The position numbers and the translations under genes are program-made. The notes beneath the pieces were generated by a model. The model had not been told where the DNA came from. It saw only the letters and a program-made list of their open reading frames with translations, and made no database searches. Positions 25,801 through 33,300 of a stretch of DNA of 64,000 nt are shown here, one piece after another. The stretch comes from Struthidea cinerea (Eukaryota; Chordata; Aves; Passeriformes; Corcoracidae), in assembly GCA_013397865.1 (NCBI GenBank), contig VZTI01004179.1, forward strand, positions 1,011 through 65,010. The letters run 5' to 3'. Numbering within the stretch: position 1 is the first letter of the stretch; the number at the start of each line of letters is the position of its first letter.

Positions 25801-27170
25801 TTCATATTCTATTAATTTTTAATCATCACAGTCCTTCTTTCAACCCGTTTTTAAAGTAAATGTTCATTGATCATCAGTGAACCAAGACAGTGTGGGCAAA
25901 TAGTGACAGAAACCACAACTTTTTAGCTCTCAGATTTATTTCTTTCTCCTGGAGAAATCAGGAACTAAAGCAGTTGGAAAGCTCTGAACTAATTTCCCAG
26001 CAGTTCTTAATTCCCAGGTCACTTGATTCTGCCTAGGGAATGATGGCAGTGTTCTGTCATAAATGCTCCCAGGAGGAAATTCATTAATTGGGAGTTCAGC
26101 TGGGAAAGGCAATGAGCAGTGGGGGTGAGGTGCTGCAGGAACAGCCCTGTGTTACCCCAGGCTGAGCTCAGGCAAAGATCAGAATCCCTGACACACCCAC
26201 TCTTGCTTTGTTCCAGTGTCCGGCCTCCCAAGAAAAGCTGGAAGAAGATCTTCAACCTGTCAGGAGGAGAGAAGACCCTGAGCTCCCTGGCCCTGGTGTT
26301 TGCCCTTCACCACTACAAACCCACCCCGCTGTATTTCATGGACGAGATCGACGCCGCCCTCGACTTCAAAAACGTCTCCATCGTAGCATTTTACATCTAT
26401 GTAAGTCCTCAGGGCTTCACCTTCCTGAGATGTTCCCTGCTCCTCCAGAAGGGACCAAGTGGCCACACAGTTACAGCCAGATTTAAGATCTGGGATGCTG
26501 GAGTTTTACTGCTTCCTCTTAGAAACTTTCCCCAAAACCATCAGCTACTGTCAGAATACACAATTAGCTGTTACTGATGTCTCCATTTATCCAAGCTCAT
26601 GATTTCCCAGGGTTCCTTGGATTCATACTTCCATGTCATTCCCATCAGTGTCTTTGATCTATAGCTTTTTTTTCATGCCTTTAAAACTTCTGCCCTCACC
26701 ATATTTAAGCAAAGCAAACCCCTTACATGGCTCCAGTTCAGAGTGGTAATTAAACATTGAATATTCAGAATTATTATTAACTTAGTTTATTGTAATAGTT
26801 TAACTTATTATTTCTGGTTTTGGAAACAGGTAGCAAAGATCAGGAGCAGCTACTTCAGATGAGGGAAACACTTGAAAACTCCCTGCCTGCAGCTGTAGTT
26901 TTAAACTTGGCTTTGTGTGCCACACCAGGACAGAGCTTTTTTCGGAATGCTGGGCACTAACACAAATCACTTCTGTTTCAGGAACAAACCAAAAACGCCC
27001 AGTTCATCATCATCTCCCTGCGGAACAACATGTTTGAGATTGCAGACAGATTAATTGGGATTTATAAAACCCAGAACACCACCAAAAGTGTGGCTACGAA
27101 CCCCAAAATCCTGGCTGTGAAAGGACTGGAGGAACTCGGCATGGCTGGGTGCAGCGTAGCCCAAAAATAG
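1868..27170 (+). CDS. SMC4: SMC4, structural maintenance of chromosomes protein 4 (condensin subunit)
   Basis: Condensin ATPase that pairs with SMC2 to compact mitotic chromosomes. Coding exons: 1868-2024, 3119-3297, 3850-4041, 5686-5862, 15836-16000, 16433-16560, 16780-16920, 17630-17780, 18104-18268, 19028-19261, 19840-20025, 20457-20618, 20768-20993, 21091-21170, 21836-21988, 22094-22220, 22735-22924, 23433-23577, 24170-24322, 24778-24960, 25555-25787, 26217-26400, 26982-27170. They total 3900 bases, one open frame of 1299 residues (human has 1288). Order: N-terminal ATPase with Walker A GPNGSGKS (119-126), coiled coil, hinge (about 615-775), second coiled coil, signature LSGGE (1190-1194), Walker B with MDEID (1217-1221). 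The ATG at 1868 has G at -3 and +4, and an in-frame TAG at 1838-1840 rules out an upstream start. All junctions are GT-AG; only the exon at 24170 has an odd acceptor. The C-terminus is longer than in human. Confidence 0.97.
3119..4041 (+). other. SMC4: SMC4 exons 3-4: N-terminal ATPase head with Walker A
   Basis: Exon 3 (3119-3297) carries the conserved SMC4 lead-in RSLEEIL, a proline run, and LMITHIVNQNFKSYAGE. Exon 4 (3850-4041) starts RFSCIIGPNGSGKSN, the phosphate-binding loop, followed by FVFGYRAQKIRSKKLSVLIH. The SMC4-type wording, rather than SMC2 or SMC3, identifies the paralogue. The acceptor of exon 3 is a tandem CAGCAG, so one alanine may be optional. The intron between the two exons has no other recognisable feature. 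Confidence 0.95.
4042..5685 (+). other. SMC4: SMC4 intron 4
   Basis: A strongly AT-rich intron of 1.6 kb with many T and A runs (notably 4680-5030), then a GC-richer segment at 5150-5400. I see no gene, no clear repeat family and no RNA hairpin I can name. Confidence 0.7.
5944..6037 (+). ncRNA. MIR15B: mir-15b precursor hairpin
   Basis: The mature 5p strand lies at 5965-5986 and begins TAGCAGCACATCATGG, with seed AGCAGCA. It ends in TTTGCA, where the human form has TTTACA; TTTGCA is the chicken form as I recall it. The 3p arm around 6003-6023 (CGAATCATTATTTGCTGCTG) pairs back to form the stem. The hairpin starts 100 bases into SMC4 intron 5, the same host location as in mammals. It is expected to be processed from the SMC4 transcript and to repress cell-cycle and survival genes such as cyclins and BCL2 (known for the family). 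Precursor ends are set by comparison with the human hairpin and may shift by a few bases. Confidence 0.97.
6111..6190 (+). ncRNA. MIR16-2: mir-16-2 precursor hairpin
   Basis: The mature strand at 6120-6141 begins TAGCAGCACGTAAATATT and is fully conserved with human miR-16. The 3p arm at 6162-6181 reads CCAATATTATTGTGCTGCTT, which is the 16-2 version rather than 16-1. The loop between differs from human. It lies 73 bases after the mir-15b hairpin on the same strand, so both come from one intronic transcript. The seed AGCAGCA is shared with miR-15b, giving overlapping targets. Confidence 0.97.
7259..7276. repeat. Poly-C homopolymer of 18 bases
   Basis: An uninterrupted run of 18 C on the + strand inside SMC4 intron 5, following AT-rich sequence. 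Runs like this are length-variable and prone to sequencing error; the opposite strand is G-rich. Confidence 0.95.
12261..12480 (+). repeat. CR1 LINE 3' region
   Basis: Contains the hallmark CR1 wording GTGTCCAAGGCCAGGTTGGA, then TGGGGCTTGGAGCA, and ends in AAGGTCCCTTGCAACCCAAA. The sense orientation is +. It has no intact coding sequence. Confidence 0.85.
13575..13875 (-). repeat. CR1 LINE 3' region, inverted
   Basis: Starts with GGAATCACAGGATGGTTTGG, the reverse complement of a CR1 tail, followed by AGGGACCTTAAATTGCATC, CCTTCCACTGTCCCAGGCTG and CCAACCTGGCCTTGGGCACT. About 300 bases, in the orientation opposite to SMC4. The reading frames over it on both strands are by-products of the repeat. 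Confidence 0.9.
15620..15682 (+). repeat. CR1 LINE 3' tail fragment
   Basis: GTTGGACTTGATCTTGGAGA followed by TTTTCCAACC and ATGATTCTGTGATG is a CR1 terminus. It lies 150 bases before SMC4 exon 6. Confidence 0.8.
19530..19730 (+). repeat. CR1 LINE 3' region
   Basis: Contains AGCTGTGGCTGCCCCTGGAT, GTGTCCAAGGCCAGGTTGGA and CTTTAATGTCCCTCTCAACC. It lies in the intron between the exons ending at 19261 and starting at 19840, only about 110 bases from the latter. Confidence 0.85.
19840..21170 (+). other. SMC4: SMC4 exons encoding the hinge domain
   Basis: Exon 19840-20025 ends with KCGNIPGLYGRL; 20457-20618 continues GDLGAIDDKYDVAISSSCGA; 20768-20993 and 21091-21170 carry TPENAPRLFDLV, WRVVTLQGQIIE and the glycine-rich GTMTGGGGKVMKGRMGSS. 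Together these are the SMC hinge (about residues 615-775), the surface where SMC4 dimerises with SMC2. The glycine-rich exit segment is intact. Confidence 0.93.
21350..21535 (+). repeat. Diverged CR1 LINE 3' region
   Basis: GGCTGCCCAGGGAGGTTTGG, then CATCCCTGGAGGTGTCCAAG and GGGATTCTGGGATTCTG, resemble the last 200 bases of an older CR1 subfamily. It is intronic in SMC4. Confidence 0.7.
24170..24322 (+). other. SMC4: SMC4 exon 20 (second coiled coil) with displaced acceptor
   Basis: The exon reads EEQKNLLQEMKTVQ and ends KVKYWQKE. The previous exon ends in phase 0, and the only AG that keeps the frame is at 24168-24169, after two earlier AGs (24160-24161, 24163-24164) that would shift it. 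Upstream bases 24152-24169 still read ALPAVQ in frame, close to the family sequence. The true family exon therefore probably starts further left, at a place that here lacks an AG. The start is therefore uncertain by up to about 21 bases; the 3' end (GAG then GTAGG) is solid. Confidence 0.7.
24360..24510 (-). repeat. CR1 LINE 3' fragment, inverted
   Basis: GGAATGGTTTGGGTTGGGAG, then GGGACCTTAAAGCTCATTCA and CCAGGCTGCTCCAAGCC form an inverted CR1 end, starting within 45 bases of the donor of SMC4 exon 20. Confidence 0.85.
25170..25236 (+). repeat. CR1 LINE 3' tail fragment
   Basis: TGGGATCTTGAAGTCTTTTC followed by CAACCTAAATAATTCTGTGA is a short CR1 terminus in an SMC4 intron. Confidence 0.75.
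26217..27170 (+). other. SMC4: SMC4 last two exons: signature motif, Walker B and C-terminus
   Basis: Exon 26217-26400 encodes SVRPPKKSWKKIFNLSGGEK and LYFMDEIDAALDFKN, the ABC signature and Walker B with its catalytic glutamate in MDEID. Exon 26982-27170 encodes the H-loop region (FIIISLRNNMFEIADRLIGI) and ends GMAGCSVAQK before TAG at 27168-27170. Human SMC4 ends about 10 residues after NPK, whereas here about 20 residues follow NPK, so the tail is extended. Confidence 0.95.
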
Positions 27171-27310
27171 GGAGGAAGCAACTTCCAGCCCTGTGGCTGC
27201 TTTTTTGTCTGATCTCATTTTGTATTTTAGACTTTGTTTTGTTTTGTAAATTTTGATTAAATTTTGTAAAAATTTGATCTTGTTAATATAAAGCCAGCCT
27301 CAGCAAATTC
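27171..27310 (+). other. SMC4: SMC4 3' untranslated region with polyadenylation signals
   Basis: A short T-rich 3'UTR. ATTAAA at 27256-27261 is the best-matching signal, and AATATA at 27285-27290 is a weaker second candidate. The cleavage site should fall near 27275-27310. The exact end is not visible in genomic sequence. Confidence 0.6.
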
Positions 27311-27344
27311 CACTTTTTGAATGTCATGTAAAAATTGAGGAAGG

Positions 27345-27660
27345 GGATACCTCTTAAAGAGGGAGCAAAGGAAAAAGTTCAGTCCGTGCTGGGGAACAGG
27401 AGGAGCCTGGAACTACCACCCCATCAGCCTCTCCCCTGTGCCTGGGAAGAGCATGGAATATCCTGCTGGAAGCTGTGCCAGGGCTTGTGGAGGGCAGGGA
27501 GGGGCTGGGGACAGCCAGCACAGCTTCACAGAGTGACCACATCAGAGGACACAGGAAGGGCTGCTGATGTCATCTCTGGATTCTGCAAGGCCTTTGACAC
27601 GATCCCAAACATTCCTCTCTGGAGCTGGTGGGTGGATCGGGGGCTGCAGTGAGGTCCTGG
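27345..27660 (+). mobile_element. Decayed CR1 LINE ORF2 (reverse transcriptase) fragment
   Basis: Wording typical of CR1 ORF2 is present on the + strand: TACCACCCCATCAGCCTCTC, CCTGTGCCTGGGAAGAGCAT, CACAGCTTCACAGAGTGACC and TTCTGCAAGGCCTTTGACAC. The last matches the reverse-transcriptase segment read as KAFDT. Indels break the frame, so it cannot encode an active enzyme. It sits exactly between the converging ends of SMC4 and TRIM59. Confidence 0.85.
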
Positions 27661-27664
27661 CCAG

Positions 27665-28062
27665 TCCTGCTTTAAAAAAACGCTTTATTTGTATGTAAAT
27701 TGATGAAAATACAGAGTGCACTGGTTTTACCAGGGGGCAGGGGCAGCACCGCAGTCACAGACACCAGCTTAAGGAATCAGTGAAATTCACTACAATGCAA
27801 AGCTGCCAAGAGTTCCAGGAGAAGCTCAGCTATGCACCTGATCATTGGCAAAGAATTCCAGGAGGATGTTAAGGACCAAATTCCGCAGTTGTGGATCAAG
27901 GCAAAACTCTCCTCACCTTAAGTGGATCAGAACTTCAGCTCAGAGGAAATCCATGCAATGCAGAAAACGAAGGATACAGAAACAGAACAAGCGTATGCTT
28001 TAACAATCCAGCTTTTAAGTAGATATTAAGAATAATGCTGGGTTGCTGCACTAGGTTTTCAT
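27665..28062 (-). other. TRIM59: TRIM59 3' untranslated region
   Basis: On the - strand an AATAAA lies at 27684-27689, about 375 bases after the TRIM59 stop codon, so cleavage is expected near 27665. Nothing else is recognised within it. The left edge is an estimate. Confidence 0.6.
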
Positions 28063-29289
28063 CTAATAGTCGTCAGGAAAAATTCTCCTGCAAAACGCCT
28101 TTGGTAGGGCAGAAGTGTAGCACAGGTTGTCCACTGTGTCCCACAGGTAGAGGCAGGAATCCTGATATATCCGCAGCAGGAATTCTGAGAGGTCTGCGAG
28201 AGGAGTCAGGATGGCACCAGATGAGATCTCCTTGTGCCACACTGACACAACTAGAAACAGGAACAGCACAATAAAGTTTGGTTCGATAAGAGCAGCCCAC
28301 ACCGCAGATGCTCCTGTTTGCTTTCCAGAGCATTGGCTTTTGCCAGTCAGGTGGAGTTTTGGAGTGTGGATCTTGTGGACCTGACCGATTTCAGTTTTAG
28401 ACCACGTGTCCTGCAGCAGGGTCTCCATCCTCGGATGAATCTCCACAGGTTCAGGGTTCGGGAGTTGCTGCTGTTTGAGCACACGGAGCCGCTGCTGCAG
28501 CCCGTCCAGCTTCTCCATGAAGAGCAGCGGGGACTCCTCCTTCTGAACAGCTGAATGCAGCTCCTTTAACTCAATCTCTTCTAACTTCAGCTTTTCCACC
28601 TCCTCGATGAGGGGATCGTATTTCTCTGAAATGCGGCTGTCGAGTTCATCCAGTGCACTCAGCAGAGCTTCTTTTTTGTGCTCCAAAGCATCACCAAGTT
28701 CCTTAAAATACTGCAGCACAGCTTCCCTGTCGCTCTGCAGGGTGCTCTGGCACTGGGCCTTCTGCTGCTGCAGCCTCTCGGAGCACAAGAACACCTCGGA
28801 GCGGGATTTATCCATCAGCTCCTCCAGGAGCTTTCCCGAAGCCTCCCTGGCCTTCCTGTAGGCGCTCTGGAGGTCATCGATGGGGTGCCCGCGGTGCTTG
28901 CCGATGGTGAGGCACTGGCCGCACACCAGCTGCCTGTCCTGCAGGCAGTAAATGTTCAGCGGCTGCCGCGGGTGTGCCCTGCACATCCCCGCCTCGGCCC
29001 CGGCCCCAGCCCCGGCCTCGGCCCTGGCCCGTTCCTCCTCCTGCCACTTCTCGATCACAGCCTTCAGGGCGAAGTTGAGGGGCAGCGCTTTGGGCCCAGC
29101 AGCGGGAACGGCCACCACGGCCCTGCAGGTGGGACAGCTCAGGCATCTCCCGCTGGGAAACTCGGCCGAGGGCTGCAGGAGGTCCTGCAGGCACACCCGG
29201 CAGAACGTGTGCGAGCACGGCAGCACCCGCGGCTCCTCGAAGATGTCGTAGCAAATGGCACAGGTCAGCTCCTCCTCCAGCCGGTCCAT
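28063..29289 (-). CDS. TRIM59: TRIM59, tripartite-motif protein with C-terminal membrane anchor
   Basis: A membrane-bound E3 ubiquitin ligase of the TRIM family; in mammals it dampens innate immune signalling and promotes proliferation. One coding exon, 408 residues (human 403). RING finger: C10, C13, C25, H27, C30, C33, C52, C55. B-box 2 begins CRAH at 103 and continues through GHPIDDLQSAY. Coiled coil about 150-275. A single hydrophobic helix at about 338-350 (PNFIVLFLFLVVSVW) lies where TRIM59 has its membrane anchor. The reading frame is open 13 codons further upstream, but that part is intron: the acceptor CAG ends at 29293, three bases before the ATG at 29287-29289. An alanine/glycine-rich run (AEAGAGAGAEAG, about 90-101) joins RING and B-box; I recall no such run in human. 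Confidence 0.97.
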   Translation of the reverse strand: MDRLEEELTCAICYDIFEEPRVLPCSHTFCRVCLQDLLQPSAEFPSGRCLSCPTCRAVVAVPAAGPKALPLNFALKAVIEKWQEEERARAEAGAGAGAEAGMCRAHPRQPLNIYCLQDRQLVCGQCLTIGKHRGHPIDDLQSAYRKAREASGKLLEELMDKSRSEVFLCSERLQQQKAQCQSTLQSDREAVLQYFKELGDALEHKKEALLSALDELDSRISEKYDPLIEEVEKLKLEEIELKELHSAVQKEESPLLFMEKLDGLQQRLRVLKQQQLPNPEPVEIHPRMETLLQDTWSKTEIGQVHKIHTPKLHLTGKSQCSGKQTGASAVWAALIEPNFIVLFLFLVVSVWHKEISSGAILTPLADLSEFLLRIYQDSCLYLWDTVDNLCYTSALPKAFCRRIFPDDY

Positions 29290-29292
29290 GGC

Positions 29293-31922
29293 CTGCCAGG
29301 GACACACACACACACAACAGGGGTTCACCTCTGCTCACAAGCGCTGCAGCCACCCACGAGCCTCAACAGCACATTTCCTGAGCGGGAATTCCTTGCCTGG
29401 GCACTTCACTGCTAAGGGGGGAAGAAAACAGAATGGAAGTGAGCACTGGTTCAGGGAGCTCAGCAAACTCCAAGCTGCACTCGGAGAGCATTCATCCAAC
29501 TGCAGCCAGATCATCCATAGCCAACCTCTGCCTTAAAAAGCCAGGAACAGCAGCCCTCTGCCACTAGATACTGGTTACAGTGGGAAACAGGAGCAGAGAG
29601 TGCTAAAAGCCAGAACTAGAATTTCTAAATAACCTCAGAGCTATGGAAATTTTCTCCCACCAGGAGTAACATTTTCAAGGCAAACAGAAGTACAGAATTT
29701 GTTTTTCTCCCCCACTTGTTTCAAATGTTACTTTTGTGACATAAAAATAGTCATAAGTGCATTAAACAGTCACATTTAAAAGCTCTCTCAAGGCTCTGGC
29801 ACAAAAAGTCCAACTCGGCAGCCCTCACAGACAACACCACACCAGGAATTGCTCCTGGGTTACTTTAAGCACGAAACTGAAAAGCTGACTTTCACTTTCT
29901 ATTCTCTGCAGTGTTGCTTTGTTCTGTTTCCCAGCTGAGTGAGATCAAACTGCAAAGTCCCAAGCAGCAGTAACGCTAAAGCCTGTTTTCATAATAAATC
30001 ATTATCCTGGTGTTCCTTCTGCTAAAAAATGGGGAAATTGGTACCAAATTTCCTTCTCTTTGTGCCACAATTTCCTGCCCCCTTCATCAGCTCCAGTCAG
30101 CTCTGTGGACTTTGCTACACTGCAAAAAGAAATTGTCAGAGCACTTAGGATCGAAGCCCATCAACTTGGGGTCTAACCTGAGAGACTGCAGCTGGGCTCA
30201 GGCTGAGGAATGGCAGGAGCTGAAGAGCCAGATCCTGTTCTTTGGGAGTTAAATCAGCTCTGAGCACAGGAGCCTGTGCTGCTGGCACAGAAATAAGCCT
30301 GGCTTATCTCACTGGGTTAGCCAGGCTGGGGTCAGTCAGGGAGGGCAGCCTGGGCTGCTGACTCAGCCCCTGGGCTGAAACTGAGGTGAAATGAGGCCAG
30401 AGGATCAACTGCAATGTTTAATTTATGGCAGCAGGAGTTTCAGCTTTGAAGCAGAGGAAGAAAAGAGGAAGGAAAGAGAGGAACAGCTCGGGATCAGCAC
30501 CCAGAGCCCCCACACTGGTACGGGAGGGAAATTTCCTTCCTAAAGAACACACGTCCAACTTACGTGAGCAATGGAAAGGGCTAGAGAAAATCAATCTTCA
30601 GAAAATTGGTTTAACTGCCAAGGTGTTGTTTGCTACCAGAAAAGCAAAGGCAAACCTTTACGAGATGTTTTTGGGTGTGTCAGGAATGCCCTCAGCTGCA
30701 GGAGGAATGTCCCTCCCAGCACACGGAGCTGCCGTGCCCCAAGCCAGCCTGGGGCCTGCACTGCTCCAGGGTTTCATAACCCTCCGGCTGCCAGCGCGGG
30801 GAAATGACACTCCCATTCCCACAGAACACTCCCCTCTGTTTCCCAGGCAACTCCCAGTCCGAGTATCGGCAGGAGTTCCCCGCCGGAGCAGCAGGTTTGG
30901 CTCTCAGCTCCGGGCAGGGGCCAAGGCTGAGTGGGACACCCTGCTCCGGGCTCCCGGGCACCTCCGGAGCGCTGTTTATTTGTTACTCCTTCATTCCCAA
31001 ACAGTACTTGGAATGCTCAGGTTTGCTACAGGCACCCAGTGTCATCTTACTTTGTTCCAGACAAAGTAGAAGGTGGAAATCCTGAAAATTCAGTTTCATC
31101 CGACACTGGCAGCAGCACGGACGAAATGTTCATTTACTGATTGATTTCCACCTGCAGACTATTGGAAACAGACTGGGAACACAATGGAAAGGACAGAGAA
31201 GTCACCACAGAGTTCAGCAAAGAGAATGAAAAGTTTTCCAGGGAAAAAGAAAGCAGCAGGAAGCTGGGAAATGCTGGCCTTATCTGCCACAGCATCCACA
31301 TTGCTGTGGAATACAGCAGCCATCAGTGTTTAGGTAGATAAATAACTGCTTTATAGGACAATCCCACCCCCCATTCTACTCTGGGGGATTTTAACAGGCG
31401 AATTTGGCACTGGGTAAGGGCTGTGCCAGCCCATTCCAAGGGGCAAAGCCTCCCGAGGAAGGAGAGCTGCCAGGCTCCCTGCTGCTCCTCAGCCAAGGAA
31501 TCATCTGCTCTCTCCTGAAGGACTGTAACACTCCAACACCGTGCTGAACTCAAAGGCACAGCTAGGGATGTTCTGGGGTGTTTAATGTCAAAAAGAATTC
31601 AGTGCCAGCCTTGGCTTGTAAGAAATCCCCAGCAATTTTCACTCAACTTTCATACTCTGCCTCAATCTCCGAGATTTTTCAAGACCAGTGCAGGCATCAC
31701 TTCAATTAAGACGTTTACAATAGGAACCTGTAATTTTAAAACCAAACTTCAAGAAAGCAGTTAGAAACCAGGGCCAGGACTTAAGACTCTGATGATTCTT
31801 GTGGATCCCCTCCAAATGAACCATATTCCCCTCCATCTTTCGATTCCCTTGCCAAGACTGACTCCTCATCCCTTATAACTCTGTCAAAGCTTCTGGTCCT
31901 GAGCACTTAACCTGTTACTCAC
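29293..31922 (-). other. TRIM59: TRIM59 5'UTR intron
   Basis: Runs from a good donor on the - strand (GCG then GTGAGTAAC, GT at 31921-31922) to the acceptor at 29293. It holds a short CA run (29303-29315), a Maf-type site at 30356-30368 and a 9-bp hairpin at 30296-30327. A 214-codon + strand frame at 30425-31069 has no recognisable domain. Further untranslated exons inside cannot be excluded. Confidence 0.5.
30356..30368. promoter_or_regulatory. Maf recognition element-like site (T-MARE)
   Basis: TGCTGACTCAGCC matches 12 of 13 positions of the palindromic Maf/NRF2 consensus TGCTGACTCAGCA. It is in the TRIM59 5'UTR intron. Binding is not shown by sequence alone. Confidence 0.4.
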
Positions 31923-32200
31923 CGCGCAGTCCCGGGCAGTGGAGCCAGAGGGAGGAGCACACCTTGACCCGTCCCCTGCAGCTCTCACAGACGGCGGGGA
32001 TCGATGGGCGCCGTCCCTGCACGAGCAGCCGGGAAAAGGGATCCACACCTGGAACCTGCCGATTCACAGCGACAGGAACAAGCTGAAATACGATAAAAGC
32101 GGCGCTCACCGGGCCCCGAGCCCCGCGGCGTCCCGGGAGAGCAGCGCTCACCGGGCCGGGCCCTCACGGACTCCTCAGGCTGCGGGGACCCTCAGCACCC

Positions 32201-32453
32201 GCCCCGGCACCCACCGGGCCCTCCCGGGAGCTCCGCGCGGCGCTGGAGCCCCTCACGGCCCCGCTCCCGCCGCCCCGGCACCCACCGGGCCCTCCCGGGA
32301 GCTCCGCGCGGCGCTGGAGCCCCTCACGGCCCCGCTCCCGCCGCCCCGGCACCCACCGGGCCCTCCCGGGAGCTCCGCGCGGCGCTGGAGCCCCTCACGG
32401 CCCCGCTCCCGCCGCCCCGGCACCCACCGGGCCCTCCCGGGAGCTCCGCTCGG
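32201..32453. repeat. GC-rich minisatellite, 71-bp unit, running into an assembly gap
   Basis: The segment GCCCCGGCACCCACCGGGCC begins at 32201, 32272, 32343 and 32414, an exact 71-base period with almost no divergence between units. Three full copies and one partial copy are visible; the partial one stops at the Ns. The final copy has CGCTCGG where the others have CGCGCGG. The array lies in the TRIM59 CpG island. Reading frames through it are repeat artefacts, since 71 is not a multiple of three. Confidence 0.97.
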
Positions 32454-32640
32454 NNNNNNNNNNNNNNNNNNNNNNNNNNNNNNNNNNNNNNNNNNNNNNN
32501 NNNNNNNNNNNNNNNNNNNNNNNNNNNNNNNNNNNNNNNNNNNNNNNNNNNNNNNNNNNNNNNNNNNNNNNNNNNNNNNNNNNNNNNNNNNNNNNNNNNN
32601 NNNNNNNNNNNNNNNNNNNNNNNNNNNNNNNNNNNNNNNN
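32454..32640. other. Assembly gap of 187 N
   Basis: Unresolved bases directly after the 71-bp array. More repeat units and part of the TRIM59 first exon or promoter are probably hidden here. Confidence 1.
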
Positions 32641-33197
32641 GGGAGCGGGGGCGGAAACGGGCGGAGCGGCGGGAGGGGACGGAGCCGAGGGAGGGCAGGG
32701 ACGGAGCCCAGGGCCGGGACAGCCGCCGGGTCCCTCAGGGTGCCTTCCCCGGCCGGCAGGAGCGGGGCTTTGTGGCGCTGCGATGGCAGAGCCGCGGGAG
32801 GGAGGAGCGGGGAGGAGCTCACCGGGAATGGTCCCTCGGTGCCGGCAGCAGGGAATCACTGCAGGGCTCAGGCGGGATGGAACTCCGGAGATGATCTCGC
32901 TCCGTGGGCAGGAAGGACTCGGAGGCTCCGGTGACACGGAAGGGGGAGCCGAGCGTTCATCCCTGCTCTGCATCGATGCAGGGTCCCAACAACCTCTCTG
33001 CTCTCCACAGAATCCAGAGAAATTCACCCCGAAGGCGGCAAACGGGAGACACGGAACCTTCTGCTTCTGCCGCGGAGGCGCAGGAGCGCACCTTGTGCCA
33101 GCTGATAACCGCGGAAATTAAAATTATTTCTTCTTTTCTTCGAAGCTCATTTATCTGCCCTGGCTGCCGAAGACAGCTGAGAGAATTTTTACATCGT

Positions 33198-33300
33198 GCC
33201 GGGACACAGGGAACGGCTTCCCCTGCCAGAGGGCAGGGTTAGGTGGGATACTGGGAAGGAATTCCTCCCTGGGATACTGGGGAGGCGCAGAGAAGCACCC
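33198..33300 (+). repeat. Short CR1 LINE fragment
   Basis: GCCGGGACACAGGGAACGGC, then CCCTGCCAGAGGGCAGG and GGATACTGGGAAGGAATTCC match the part of CR1 seen in the larger copy at 13.8 kb, here in the opposite orientation. Confidence 0.75.

Larger units (their letters stand above)
31923..32880 (-). promoter_or_regulatory. TRIM59: TRIM59 CpG-island promoter and untranslated first exon(s)
   Basis: Very GC- and CpG-rich on both sides of the assembly gap. On the - strand several donor-like sequences occur: CGCG then GTGAGTAAC at 31922, and GGTGAGC at about 32109, 32150 and 32821. Alternative first exons are therefore likely. The transcription start cannot be fixed because the centre of the island is missing. 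Confidence 0.6.

Noticed and set aside
28678..29415. A 245-codon open frame on the + strand
   Set aside because: It is antisense to the TRIM59 coding exon and reflects that exon's GC-rich codons.
30425..31069. A 214-codon open frame on the + strand
   Set aside because: No recognisable domain or homologue, located in the TRIM59 5' intron, with composition unlike a coding exon.
31939..32934. Long frames on both strands across the first gap
   Set aside because: They consist of minisatellite translation plus unknown residues; the 71-bp period changes frame at every unit.
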